From assembly GCA_963716855.1 (NCBI GenBank), contig CAVQUV010000029.1, positions 124,001-188,000 on the forward strand: a stretch of DNA of 64,000 nt, written 5' to 3'. Below, in pieces: positions 1 through 7,187 of this stretch (the stretch's first letter is position 1; each line of letters opens with the position of its first letter). Both the position numbers and the translations under genes were made by a program. The notes beneath the pieces were generated by a model. That model worked only from the letters and a program-made list of their open reading frames with translations, did no database searches and was not told the DNA's origin. The DNA is from JAGVSZ01 sp963716855. Its GTDB lineage: Bacteria; Pseudomonadota; Gammaproteobacteria; Burkholderiales; SG8-39.

Positions 1-1323
1 GCCGACGCCGCGCCCGGAGGGCAGCTTGCGGTGCTTGGCCTTCCAGCCGGAACGCTCGACCACCTGCCGGATGCACTCGGCCAGCCCGATCGTTCCGATC
101 TTCAGCCAGTTCGCCGTGAGCGAGTTCGGCGGCGCGATCATCGCGAGGCGCAACTCGGCGGGATCCTTGCCGAGCTTCTCCGCGATCTTGTCGAGCTGGA
201 TCTCCTGCCCGAAGCGCGGCTGCGGGGTGCCGTGGCCGCGCTTGGGCCCGCACGGCGGCTTGTTGGTGAACGCGCGCGCGGCGTCGAACTTGTAGCGCGG
301 GATGTCGTAGGTCACCGTCTGGAGCACGCCGGTGTAGAACGTGCTCGCCGTGCCGTAGGAGCCGTACGCGCCGCCGTCGAGGAGCGTCTGCACGTGCATC
401 CCGGTGATCTTGCCCTCCGGCGTCACGCCGGTGCGCATGCGCATGAGCACCGGATGGCGCCCGCGGTGCATGTAGAACACCTCCTCGCGCGTGAGGCAGA
501 TCTTCACCGGGCGGCCGAGCTTCAGCGCCGCCTTCGACACCACGATCTCGTGGTTGTGCAGGTCGCACTTGCCGCCGAAGCCGCCGCCGTTCGGGCAGGC
601 GATCACGCGGATGTGCGAAGCCGGCATCTGCAGCGCGCGCGCCATGGCGCGATGGATGTAGTGCGGGACCTGCGTCGAGGACCAGAGCGTGAGCTTGCCT
701 TCGCCGTCCACCTGGGCGACGGAGGCGTGCTGCTCGATCGGCAGGTGCGTGTTGCCCTCGTAGAAGAACAGGTCCTCGAAGACGTGCGCGCTGTGCGCGA
801 GCGCCTCCTCCACGTCGCCGAACTCGAACGCCTGCAGGCGGTGCAGGTTGCCGAGGTCGCCGTAATCGTGGATGCGGGGCTCGGGATTCGCGAGGGCTTC
901 CTCGGGCGAGGCGATCGTCTTGAGCGGCGTGTACTCGACCGCAATCAGCTCGACCGCCTCGGCGGCGGTCTGTTCGTCCCGGGCAATGACTGCGGCGATC
1001 GGGTCGCCGACGTAGCGCACGCGCTCGGGCGCGAGCGGATATTCGTCCTGCGTGACCGGCAGGATGCCGAACGTGACGGGGAAATCCTTTCCGGTGAGCA
1101 CCAGGTACACGCCCGGATGCTTTTCCGCGCGCGACACATCGATCGAGCGAATCAAGGCGTGCGGCACCGGCGAGCGCAGCAGCTTGCAGTGCGCCATGCG
1201 CGGCAGCATCACGTCGTCGGCGAACCGGGTGAGCCCGGTGACCTTCGCGCGGCCGTCCACCCGACGCCGCGGCTTGCCGATGGTTTCAAACCGCCGGGTG
1301 TCGAAGCGGCGTTTCGTGCTCAT
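1..1323 (-). CDS. Xanthine dehydrogenase-family molybdopterin-binding large subunit, partial
   Basis: Large catalytic subunit of a molybdenum hydroxylase, which binds Mo-molybdopterin cytosine dinucleotide and hydroxylates or reductively dehydroxylates an aromatic or heteroaromatic substrate. Translation from ATG at 1323 is open for all 441 codons to the window edge, so the C-terminal part is missing. The N-terminal hammerhead domain (VDGRAKVTG, YVGDPIAAVIA) is followed by the family motif GGGFGGK near residue 245 and by ERSGWK near the cut end. The start overlaps the stop of the 2Fe-2S subunit gene by 4 bp. The reading resembles the 4-hydroxybenzoyl-CoA reductase/CoxL branch, but the substrate cannot be fixed from sequence. 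No FAD-binding middle subunit is visible; it may lie beyond the left edge. Confidence 0.9.
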   Translation of the reverse strand, partial: MSTKRRFDTRRFETIGKPRRRVDGRAKVTGLTRFADDVMLPRMAHCKLLRSPVPHALIRSIDVSRAEKHPGVYLVLTGKDFPVTFGILPVTQDEYPLAPERVRYVGDPIAAVIARDEQTAAEAVELIAVEYTPLKTIASPEEALANPEPRIHDYGDLGNLHRLQAFEFGDVEEALAHSAHVFEDLFFYEGNTHLPIEQHASVAQVDGEGKLTLWSSTQVPHYIHRAMARALQMPASHIRVIACPNGGGFGGKCDLHNHEIVVSKAALKLGRPVKICLTREEVFYMHRGRHPVLMRMRTGVTPEGKITGMHVQTLLDGGAYGSYGTASTFYTGVLQTVTYDIPRYKFDAARAFTNKPPCGPKRGHGTPQPRFGQEIQLDKIAEKLGKDPAELRLAMIAPPNSLTANWLKIGTIGLAECIRQVVERSGWKAKHRKLPSGRGVG

Positions 1324-1811
1324 GCAGTTTCCTTCATCCGCCGTGCAGCTTCCTCAATCGCCTCGTAGATCTGCAGATACCCGGTGCAGCGACACAGGTT
1401 CCCGGAGATCGCCTCGCGGATGCGGTCCCGGGACGCATCGGGCTCGTTCTCCAGCAGCGCCTTCGCGGTGAGCAGGATCCCGGGCGTGCAATATCCGCAT
1501 TGCGCGGCGCCGAGGTCCGCGAACGCGGTCTGCAGCGGATGCAGCTCGGACCCGTTCGCCATCCCTTCGATCGTCTCGATCCGCTTGCCCGCGCACGCGA
1601 CCGCGAGCTCGAGGCACGACAGCACCGGCTCGCCGCCGACCAGGACCGCGCACGCGCCGCACTCGCCCAGCTCGCAGCCGTGCTTGGTGCCGGTGAGCCC
1701 GAGGTCCTCGCGCAGCACCTCGAGCAGCGTCTTGTAGGGCGCGAACGAGACCGGCGTGTCTTCGCCGTTCACGTCGAGCCGCAGGTGCACCCGGTCGGGC
1801 ACTGCACTCAT
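1320..1811 (-). CDS. (2Fe-2S)-binding small subunit of molybdenum hydroxylase
   Basis: 163-aa electron-transfer subunit, a normal length for the CoxS/HcrC family. The plant-ferredoxin-type cluster cysteines appear as CELGECGAC followed by LSC (residues about 45-68). The C-terminal helical domain carries the second cluster motif CGYCTPG then NLCRCTGY (residues about 108-145). It passes electrons between the molybdenum large subunit and a flavin or ferredoxin partner. It overlaps by 4 bp both the upstream TetR gene and the downstream large-subunit gene, so the three are surely cotranscribed. Confidence 0.95.
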   Translation of the reverse strand: MSAVPDRVHLRLDVNGEDTPVSFAPYKTLLEVLREDLGLTGTKHGCELGECGACAVLVGGEPVLSCLELAVACAGKRIETIEGMANGSELHPLQTAFADLGAAQCGYCTPGILLTAKALLENEPDASRDRIREAISGNLCRCTGYLQIYEAIEEAARRMKETA

Positions 1812-2329
1812 TTCAGGACTCCCTTTACGAGGTAATCGGCGAGCGTCTGCGCGATCTCGGCCACCGACCGCGCACCGTCGCGCCGGTACCAGCGCGCCGT
1901 CCAGTTGACCGCGCCGAGCATCGCGCGAGTGACCAGCGCGGCGTCGCAGTGCGCGAACTCGTCGCGTGCGACGCCCTCCATGACCAGCTGGCGGACCGCG
2001 CGCTCGTAGCGGTCGCGCTTGTCGATCAGCGGCGCGCGCATCGCCTCGGGCAGCGCATCGACCTCGAGGTGGGCGGTGGCGCCCTCGAGCTCGTCGAGCA
2101 TCGCGTGCACATGAGCGCGCAAAACGCTGCGCAGCTGCTCCGCGCTCGAGGCCGGCGTGGCGCGCGCGGCCGTGACGGCGGCGAGCATGTGCTCCAGGGT
2201 CCGCTCCTGGCAGAAGAGCAGGAGCTCGTCCTTGCCGGAGAAGTAGTAATAGAGGTTGCCCGGAGAGAGATCGGCTTCCTGGGCGATCTCGCGCATGCCG
2301 GCCGCGGCGACCCCCCGTCGGCGGAACAC
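1808..2329 (-). CDS. TetR/AcrR-family transcriptional regulator
   Basis: The HTH region (GMREIAQEADLSPGNLYYYF) is intact, followed by an all-helical ligand domain ending in YLVKGVLK. The first available start, GTG at 2329, gives 173 aa and omits most of helix 1. Upstream codons in the same frame still read as a TetR N-terminus (RRLDILRAAARVF) back to a TAG near 2439, with no ATG, GTG or TTG on the way. Either a base is missing near the true start or the gene uses an unusual one; an ATG at 2430 lies in another frame. It is first in the Mo-hydroxylase operon (4-bp overlap) and has a palindromic site at its 5' end, so autoregulated local control of the hydroxylase is likely. Confidence 0.88.
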   Translation of the reverse strand: MFRRRGVAAAGMREIAQEADLSPGNLYYYFSGKDELLLFCQERTLEHMLAAVTAARATPASSAEQLRSVLRAHVHAMLDELEGATAHLEVDALPEAMRAPLIDKRDRYERAVRQLVMEGVARDEFAHCDAALVTRAMLGAVNWTARWYRRDGARSVAEIAQTLADYLVKGVLK

Positions 2330-2413
2330 GCGTGCGGCAGCCCGGAGGATGTCGAGCCGGCGCGTTTCGCTCCGGCGTCGGACGCGCTTCCGGAGGGCTC
2401 GATCGAACGATGA

Positions 2414-2438
2414 TTCAAAATTTGAACCATTGTTCGAA
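2414..2438. promoter_or_regulatory. Candidate TetR operator (nested palindromes)
   Basis: An AT-rich island in high-GC sequence at the 5' end of the TetR gene. It holds an inverted repeat of 7-bp arms around 4 bp, TTTGAAC-CATT-GTTCGAA (2421-2438, one mismatch). A second overlapping near-palindrome, TTCAAAATTTGAA, lies at 2414-2426. The size and position fit an autoregulatory TetR-family operator. Confidence 0.6.
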
Positions 2439-2489
2439 TTCTAGGGCCGGCGCCCCCGGAAGGCAACTGCCTTTGATGCTGCGGTGCGA

Positions 2490-3320
2490 TCAGGCTCGTG
2501 CCGAGAGTCGCGGCAGATCCTCGAACTCGATGGACGTCCGCGCCTTCATCGCCGCGACTGACCGGCGAATGTCTTCGATGCTGAAGATGCCCGGCTGGAG
2601 CGCGTTCAGGTACTCGAAGCTCTCCGCGACCGAGTGGTCGCGGGCGTGCGAGATCATGCCCTTGGTGGCCGACACCGCGATCGGCGACTTGGCGGCGATC
2701 CGGCGCCCGACCTCCAGCGCGCCGGCGACCAGCGCCTCGTGGGTGTCGAAGAGCCCGTTCACGAACCCGAGCCGTTCGGCGCGCTCGGCGGGCAACCGGT
2801 CGCCGGTGTAGGCGAGCTCCCGCATGACGGCCTCGGGCAGCTGCTTGGGCATGCGGTTCAGCGTGCCGACGTCGGCCATCATGCCGAGGTTGATCTCCTG
2901 GATCACGAACCACGCGTCGCGGGTCGCGTAGCGCAGGCAGCACGCGGCAACGAAGTCGACGCCGCCGCCGATGCAGCCGCCCTGCACCGCCGCGATCACC
3001 GGGAAGCGCGCGCCGGCGAGCGTGTGGAAGGCGTCCTGCAGCTCGACGAGCTTGGCGAAGAAACGCTGGCGGCCGGCGATCGTCGAAGTGTCGAGCGCGG
3101 GCTCGTTCTCGAACATCGCGAGATCGATGCCGGCGGTGAAGTGCTTGCCGGTCGAGGAGATCACCGCCGCGCGCACGCCCCCGCCCGCGTCGAGCTCGCG
3201 CACGGCGGCGGGCAGCTCGCGCCAGAACGTGGCGGCCAGCGCGTTCATGCGCTCCGGGCGCGACAGCCGGATGTGCGCGACCTTCGCTTCGACCGAAACC
3301 TCGATGCTCTCGTATCCCAT
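2490..3320 (-). CDS. Enoyl-CoA hydratase/isomerase family protein, dienoyl-CoA isomerase-like
   Basis: 276-aa crotonase-fold protein. The oxyanion-hole region reads GKHFTAGIDL and GGCIGGGVDF. Three acidic residues used by delta(3,5)-delta(2,4)-dienoyl-CoA isomerase are all present: Asp in GGGVDF, Glu in IQEINLG and Asp in MMADVGTL. The stretch SPIAVSATKGMI..RDHSVAES is also typical of that branch. It would move double bonds in unsaturated acyl-CoA during beta-oxidation. ATG at 3320 is used; it lies 5 bp after the stop of the upstream Bug gene, so the two are probably cotranscribed. A hydratase role cannot be excluded. Confidence 0.88.
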   Translation of the reverse strand: MGYESIEVSVEAKVAHIRLSRPERMNALAATFWRELPAAVRELDAGGGVRAAVISSTGKHFTAGIDLAMFENEPALDTSTIAGRQRFFAKLVELQDAFHTLAGARFPVIAAVQGGCIGGGVDFVAACCLRYATRDAWFVIQEINLGMMADVGTLNRMPKQLPEAVMRELAYTGDRLPAERAERLGFVNGLFDTHEALVAGALEVGRRIAAKSPIAVSATKGMISHARDHSVAESFEYLNALQPGIFSIEDIRRSVAAMKARTSIEFEDLPRLSARA

Positions 3321-3325
3321 TCCGT

Positions 3326-4279
3326 TCACTCCAGCGTGACGTTGAGGTCGCGGATCACCTTGCCCCACTTGTCCGATTCGGCGCGGATGTAGACGCCGAA
3401 CTCCGCGGGGGTGCTCCCGACCACGACGAATCCCTGCCCCAGGAGCCGCTCCTTCAGGTCGGGGCGTTGCAGCGTCGTGCGCAGGTCGCGCGCAAGCCGC
3501 GCGACGATCGGCTGCGGCGTCCCCGTCGGTGCGAGCATCCCCACCCACGACTGCGCCTCGAACCCGGGCAGCGTCTCGGCGACGGTGGGGACCTGCGGCA
3601 ACTGCGGCGCGCGCTCCCGCCCGGCAACACCCAGGGCCTTCAGCTTGCCGCCTTTCACGTGTTGCACGAATAGCGGCATCGACGCAAACGCGAAGTTCAC
3701 CTGTCCGCCAAGGAGATCGTTGACGAGCGGCCCGCCGCCTTTGTAGGGCACGTGCACCGCGTCGAAGCCTTCGCGCTGCGCCAGCGCGAGCGAGGCGAGA
3801 TGGCTGGAGTTGCCGGTCCCGGTCGAGCCGTAGTTCAGCTTGCCGGGGTTCGCCCGCCCGTAGTCGACGAGCTCGCGGACGTTGCCTGGCGCGAAGTTCG
3901 GCGCCCCGACGAGCAGCAGCGGCGACTGCACCATCAGGCTCACCGGCTCGAACGCCTTGAGCGGATCGTAGGGGAGGTTCTTGTAGAGAAACTGGTTGAC
4001 GCTGTGGTTGTCGAAGACCGCGAGCAGCGTGTACCCGTCGGGCGCCGCGCGCGCCGCTTCGGCCGTGCCGATCGTCCCGCCGGCGCCGCTCTTGTTCTCG
4101 ACGATGACCGGCTGCCCGAGCGACTCCGCGAGCAGCGGGGCGACCGCCCGCGCCACGATGTCGGTGGTCCCTCCCGCCGGATACGGCACGATGAGCCGCA
4201 CCGGCTTCGCGGGATAGGTCTGAGCCACCGCCGCGGAGGCGACGGCGGCGAGGAGAAGGGTGAGGATCGTCCGACGCAT
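3326..4279 (-). CDS. Bug/TctC-family tripartite tricarboxylate transporter substrate-binding protein
   Basis: 317-aa periplasmic receptor. A signal peptide ends at AAVAQ (residues 1-21), then comes the family start YPAKPVRLIVPYPAGGTTD. The ligand-loop motif ENKSGAGGTIG and the C-terminal PAEFGVYIRAESDKWGKVI are typical. ATG at 4279 is chosen over an upstream start because it places the signal peptide at the N-terminus. Bug proteins bind carboxylates; many, like this one, have no TctAB membrane genes beside them. Its downstream partner is the crotonase gene, which suggests a ligand that ends up as a CoA ester. Confidence 0.93.
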   Translation of the reverse strand: MRRTILTLLLAAVASAAVAQTYPAKPVRLIVPYPAGGTTDIVARAVAPLLAESLGQPVIVENKSGAGGTIGTAEAARAAPDGYTLLAVFDNHSVNQFLYKNLPYDPLKAFEPVSLMVQSPLLLVGAPNFAPGNVRELVDYGRANPGKLNYGSTGTGNSSHLASLALAQREGFDAVHVPYKGGGPLVNDLLGGQVNFAFASMPLFVQHVKGGKLKALGVAGRERAPQLPQVPTVAETLPGFEAQSWVGMLAPTGTPQPIVARLARDLRTTLQRPDLKERLLGQGFVVVGSTPAEFGVYIRAESDKWGKVIRDLNVTLE

Positions 4280-4363
4280 GGGTCCGGGACTCCGTTCGCG
4301 CAGGCAGAGGCGGGGCATTACACCACGGCGGTTGCGGCGCTGCGACGCTGCTCACGTCGCTAC

Positions 4364-4386
4364 CCCCGCGTTACGCCCCGCGTTAC
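4364..4386. repeat. Tandem 11-bp direct repeat between divergent Bug genes
   Basis: CCCCGCGTTAC occurs twice with a 1-bp spacer (4364-4374 and 4376-4386), giving a 12-bp period, about one helical turn. It lies in the 203-bp region between the divergent Bug genes at 4279 and 4483. Same-face spacing is compatible with a regulator site, but no regulator gene is adjacent. Confidence 0.5.
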
Positions 4387-4482
4387 ACTGAGGCCGCCGA
4401 TCTTCGCGGTGGGCGCCCAGCTTCCCGGCGCGCTGCGCCGGCCGACTGCACTACACTCCGCGCGGTCTACTTGAGGCGAGCC

Positions 4483-5451
4483 ATGCGACCCACACGCATC
4501 CTCGGCGCCATCGCGCTCGCGATGGCTTCCACGGGCGCGCTTGCACAGGCGTACCCGTCGAAAGCGATCAAGGTGGTCGTGCCGAACCCGGCCGGCGGCT
4601 ACTACGACGTCATCGCGCGCACCGTCGGTCAGAAGCTCACGGATTCGCTCGGCCAGCCGATGGTGGTGGAGAACCGCGTCGGGGCGGGCGGGAGCCTCGG
4701 CACCGAGTTCACCGCGAAGTCCCCGCCCGACGGCTACACGATCATGGTGGGCGGAATCGGCCCGCACGGCATCGTGCCCAGCCTCTATGCGAAGCTGCCG
4801 TACGACCCGGTGAAGGACTTCGCCCCGATCATTCTCGTCGCGACCACGCCGAACATCCTGGTCGTCCATCCCTCCTCGCCGTTCCAGAGCGTCCAGGACA
4901 TCGTCGCGGCCGCGCGGCAGCGGCCCGGCGCGCTGACCTACGCCTCGAATGGCAACGGCACGTCCCAGCATCTCTCGGCCGAGATGCTCGCGATGACGAT
5001 GGGACTCAAGCTGAACCACATCCCGTTCAAGGGCAGCGCGCCGGCGATCACCGCGATGCTCGGCGGCCAGGTGGACTTCGCCTTTGCCGTCGCGCCCGAC
5101 GCGTTGGCCCACGTGCGGGGCGGCAAGCTGCGCGCGCTCGCGGTCACCGGCGCGAAGCGCGCGGCGCCGCTGCCGGAGGTCCCGACGATGATCGAGGCGG
5201 GCGTGCCGGACTACGAGGCGATCGCCTGGTTCGGCTACTTCGCCCCGGCGGGCACGCCGCGCGAGATCGTCGACCGGCTGAACGCCGAGATCGCGAAGGC
5301 GATGGCCGCGCCCGACGTGCGCGAGCGCATCGCGCCCGGCGGGCTGTCGGAGCTGCCCGGCGGGCCGCCGGAGCGCCTGGGCGAGCTCGTGAAGAGCGAG
5401 ATCGCCAAGTGGTCGCGCGTCGTGAAGGAGTCGGGCGCGAAGATCGACTGA
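4483..5451 (+). CDS. Bug/TctC-family substrate-binding protein
   Basis: 322-aa periplasmic receptor with a signal peptide ending ALAQ and the family pattern YPSKAIKVVVPNPAGGYYD, ENRVGAGGSLGTE and NAEIAKAMAAPDVRERI. ATG at 4483 follows a GAGG Shine-Dalgarno-like stretch and is preferred to an in-frame TTG 12 bp upstream. It is divergent from the Bug gene at 4279 and converges on the Rieske operon with a 6-bp gap. No TctA or TctB gene is nearby, so it is an orphan receptor whose ligand is unknown. Confidence 0.93.
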   Translation: MRPTRILGAIALAMASTGALAQAYPSKAIKVVVPNPAGGYYDVIARTVGQKLTDSLGQPMVVENRVGAGGSLGTEFTAKSPPDGYTIMVGGIGPHGIVPSLYAKLPYDPVKDFAPIILVATTPNILVVHPSSPFQSVQDIVAAARQRPGALTYASNGNGTSQHLSAEMLAMTMGLKLNHIPFKGSAPAITAMLGGQVDFAFAVAPDALAHVRGGKLRALAVTGAKRAAPLPEVPTMIEAGVPDYEAIAWFGYFAPAGTPREIVDRLNAEIAKAMAAPDVRERIAPGGLSELPGGPPERLGELVKSEIAKWSRVVKESGAKID

Positions 5452-5457
5452 CCGAGG

Positions 5458-5937
5458 CTAGATCGGGTACACGAGCAGCGTATCGATCGCCTTCGAGTCG
5501 AACACGACGTGCCGCCGCCGGAAGCGCGGCGTGGCGCCCTCGAACAGCACGCTGTCGCGGTACTGGCCGGAGGAGAAGATGGCGCTCGAGCCGTCGTGCT
5601 CCATGATCCGGATCACGGCGTAGTTCGAGCGCACCTCGTACGCGCCGCCTTCTGCGCCGATCACCTGCACGCCCGAGACGAGGTGCCGGTAGTGGTGCGC
5701 CTCGTAGATGTTCGCGACCCGGAGCGACACGATGCGGTCGCGGAGCTGCGCGCGCGAGCGGGTGTGAATCACCGCCAGCGGCAGGCCCCGGTCGAGGTTG
5801 TAGCGCGACGCGACCTTGTACTCCCCGTCCTCGACCAGCAGGGCCGCAAGCGCCTCGAGGCGGTCCTCGTCGATCGCGCGCGCCCACTCGAAGACGAGTC
5901 CCTCGATCGCGCGCTGTTCCGCCTCCGCGAGCGGCAT
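5458..5937 (-). CDS. Aromatic-ring-hydroxylating dioxygenase beta subunit
   Basis: 159-aa small subunit of a Rieske-type oxygenase (SnoaL/NTF2-like fold). It shows the usual N-terminal helix (EGLVFEWARAIDEDRLEALAALL) and the central HTRSRAQLRDRIVSLR stretch. The beta subunit is structural and packs against the alpha trimer. Its ATG overlaps the alpha-subunit stop (TGATG), so translation is coupled. Confidence 0.93.
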   Translation of the reverse strand: MPLAEAEQRAIEGLVFEWARAIDEDRLEALAALLVEDGEYKVASRYNLDRGLPLAVIHTRSRAQLRDRIVSLRVANIYEAHHYRHLVSGVQVIGAEGGAYEVRSNYAVIRIMEHDGSSAIFSSGQYRDSVLFEGATPRFRRRHVVFDSKAIDTLLVYPI

Positions 5938-7187
5938 CAGTAGCCCATGTCGGTGCGATAGGTGTGCCAGAAGTTGCGCAACCCCCGCTCCGAGAGCTTG
6001 CTCGCGCCGCCGCTCGCGAGATCCTTCCCGCCCATGTACATCACCGATGCGGCGTCACCCGCGCCACCGGTGGCGCGCCGGATCATGTTGCAAACCGCGG
6101 CGTCCTCCATCGACACCATGCCCGCGGAGCCGACGAGGTTGGTCTGCATCAGGCGGCGCTCGACGAGCTCGGGCGGATCGTCGGCGAACCCGAAGTAGGT
6201 CCAGTTGAGGTCGCAGGAGTGCGGCCCGTTCGGGATCAGCTGGCGGGTCGCCAGGCTGTGCGCGATCTGGTGCAGCACGCAGCCCGGGTACACCGACAGG
6301 ATCTGGATGCTGATCCCGTCGCCGAACTCATCGCGCCACTCGAGGATCGAATGGTCCTCGAGCTTGAACTTGGCGTTGTGCGAGCGCAGCCCCGAGGCGG
6401 TCTCCTGATAGTCGGCCGAGGGCTTCTCGGTGCCGGCCTTGGTGTAGAAGTACTGGTGCCGGCCGGAACGCTCGATGACCATGGCCGACTCCTGCGACTG
6501 GCGCGACATGCCGAACGTCCCGTAGAACGAGTGCAGGATGTTCGCGTGGTAGGAGTCGCGCGGGTTCTCGTGGTAGTTCTTCCAGTTCGCGTCGATGCGC
6601 TGGGTGTCGTAGCCGAGCACCTTGAGCGGCTTCGTGAGCGTACGGCGGATGCCGTCGCCGACCTCGCCGAGCCACTCCGCCAGCGGCGGCACCTCCGGCG
6701 AGTAGGTCGCGAACGCCAGCCCGCAGAAGCTCTCGCAGCGGAGCTTCTGCAGGCCGTGATCCTCGAGACGGAAATCGGCCGGCAACCCGCCCTCGCCCCG
6801 CAGGCCGCGCCGGAACGCCGCCGATTTGAGATCGCCCTTCAGGTCGTACACCCACGCGTGGTAGACGCAGTAGAACTCCTTCGTGCGTCCCATCTCCTCG
6901 CGGCAGACGAGATTGCCGCGATGCGCGCAGCGATTGACCATCGCGTTCAACCGGCCGTCTTCGCCGCGGCACACGATGACCGGCGCGTCCCCGACGCGCG
7001 TGCACTTGAAGGCGCCGGGCTCCGGCACCTCGGCTTCGAGCCCGACGTAGTGCCACACCGGCCCGCGAAAAATGCGCACCTGCTCCCGCGCGTACACGTC
7101 GGGATCGCTGAAGGCCCAGTAAGGCGCGTGGCCCGGACCTTCGCCCGGCCAGATGCGCCCGGTCGATGCCGCTGCGGGCGTGCTCAC
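5937..7187 (-). CDS. Rieske 2Fe-2S aromatic-ring-hydroxylating oxygenase alpha subunit
   Basis: 416-aa catalytic subunit. The Rieske cluster motif is CAHRG followed after about 17 residues by CVYHAW (residues about 92-115). The mononuclear iron ligands sit in NWKNYHENPRDSYHANILH (two His, with an Asp further on). It should insert O2 into an aromatic acid, using electrons from a reductase not seen in this window. The start is GTG at 7187, overlapping the upstream flavoprotein stop by 4 bp; the stop overlaps the beta-subunit start. The branch resembles anthranilate/salicylate-type oxygenases, but the exact substrate is not evident. Confidence 0.93.
   Translation of the reverse strand: MSTPAAASTGRIWPGEGPGHAPYWAFSDPDVYAREQVRIFRGPVWHYVGLEAEVPEPGAFKCTRVGDAPVIVCRGEDGRLNAMVNRCAHRGNLVCREEMGRTKEFYCVYHAWVYDLKGDLKSAAFRRGLRGEGGLPADFRLEDHGLQKLRCESFCGLAFATYSPEVPPLAEWLGEVGDGIRRTLTKPLKVLGYDTQRIDANWKNYHENPRDSYHANILHSFYGTFGMSRQSQESAMVIERSGRHQYFYTKAGTEKPSADYQETASGLRSHNAKFKLEDHSILEWRDEFGDGISIQILSVYPGCVLHQIAHSLATRQLIPNGPHSCDLNWTYFGFADDPPELVERRLMQTNLVGSAGMVSMEDAAVCNMIRRATGGAGDAASVMYMGGKDLASGGASKLSERGLRNFWHTYRTDMGY

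Noticed and set aside
31..1368. A 445-codon plus-strand open frame at the left edge
   Set aside because: It is antisense to the clearly recognisable molybdenum-hydroxylase large subunit, whose motifs are on the minus strand.
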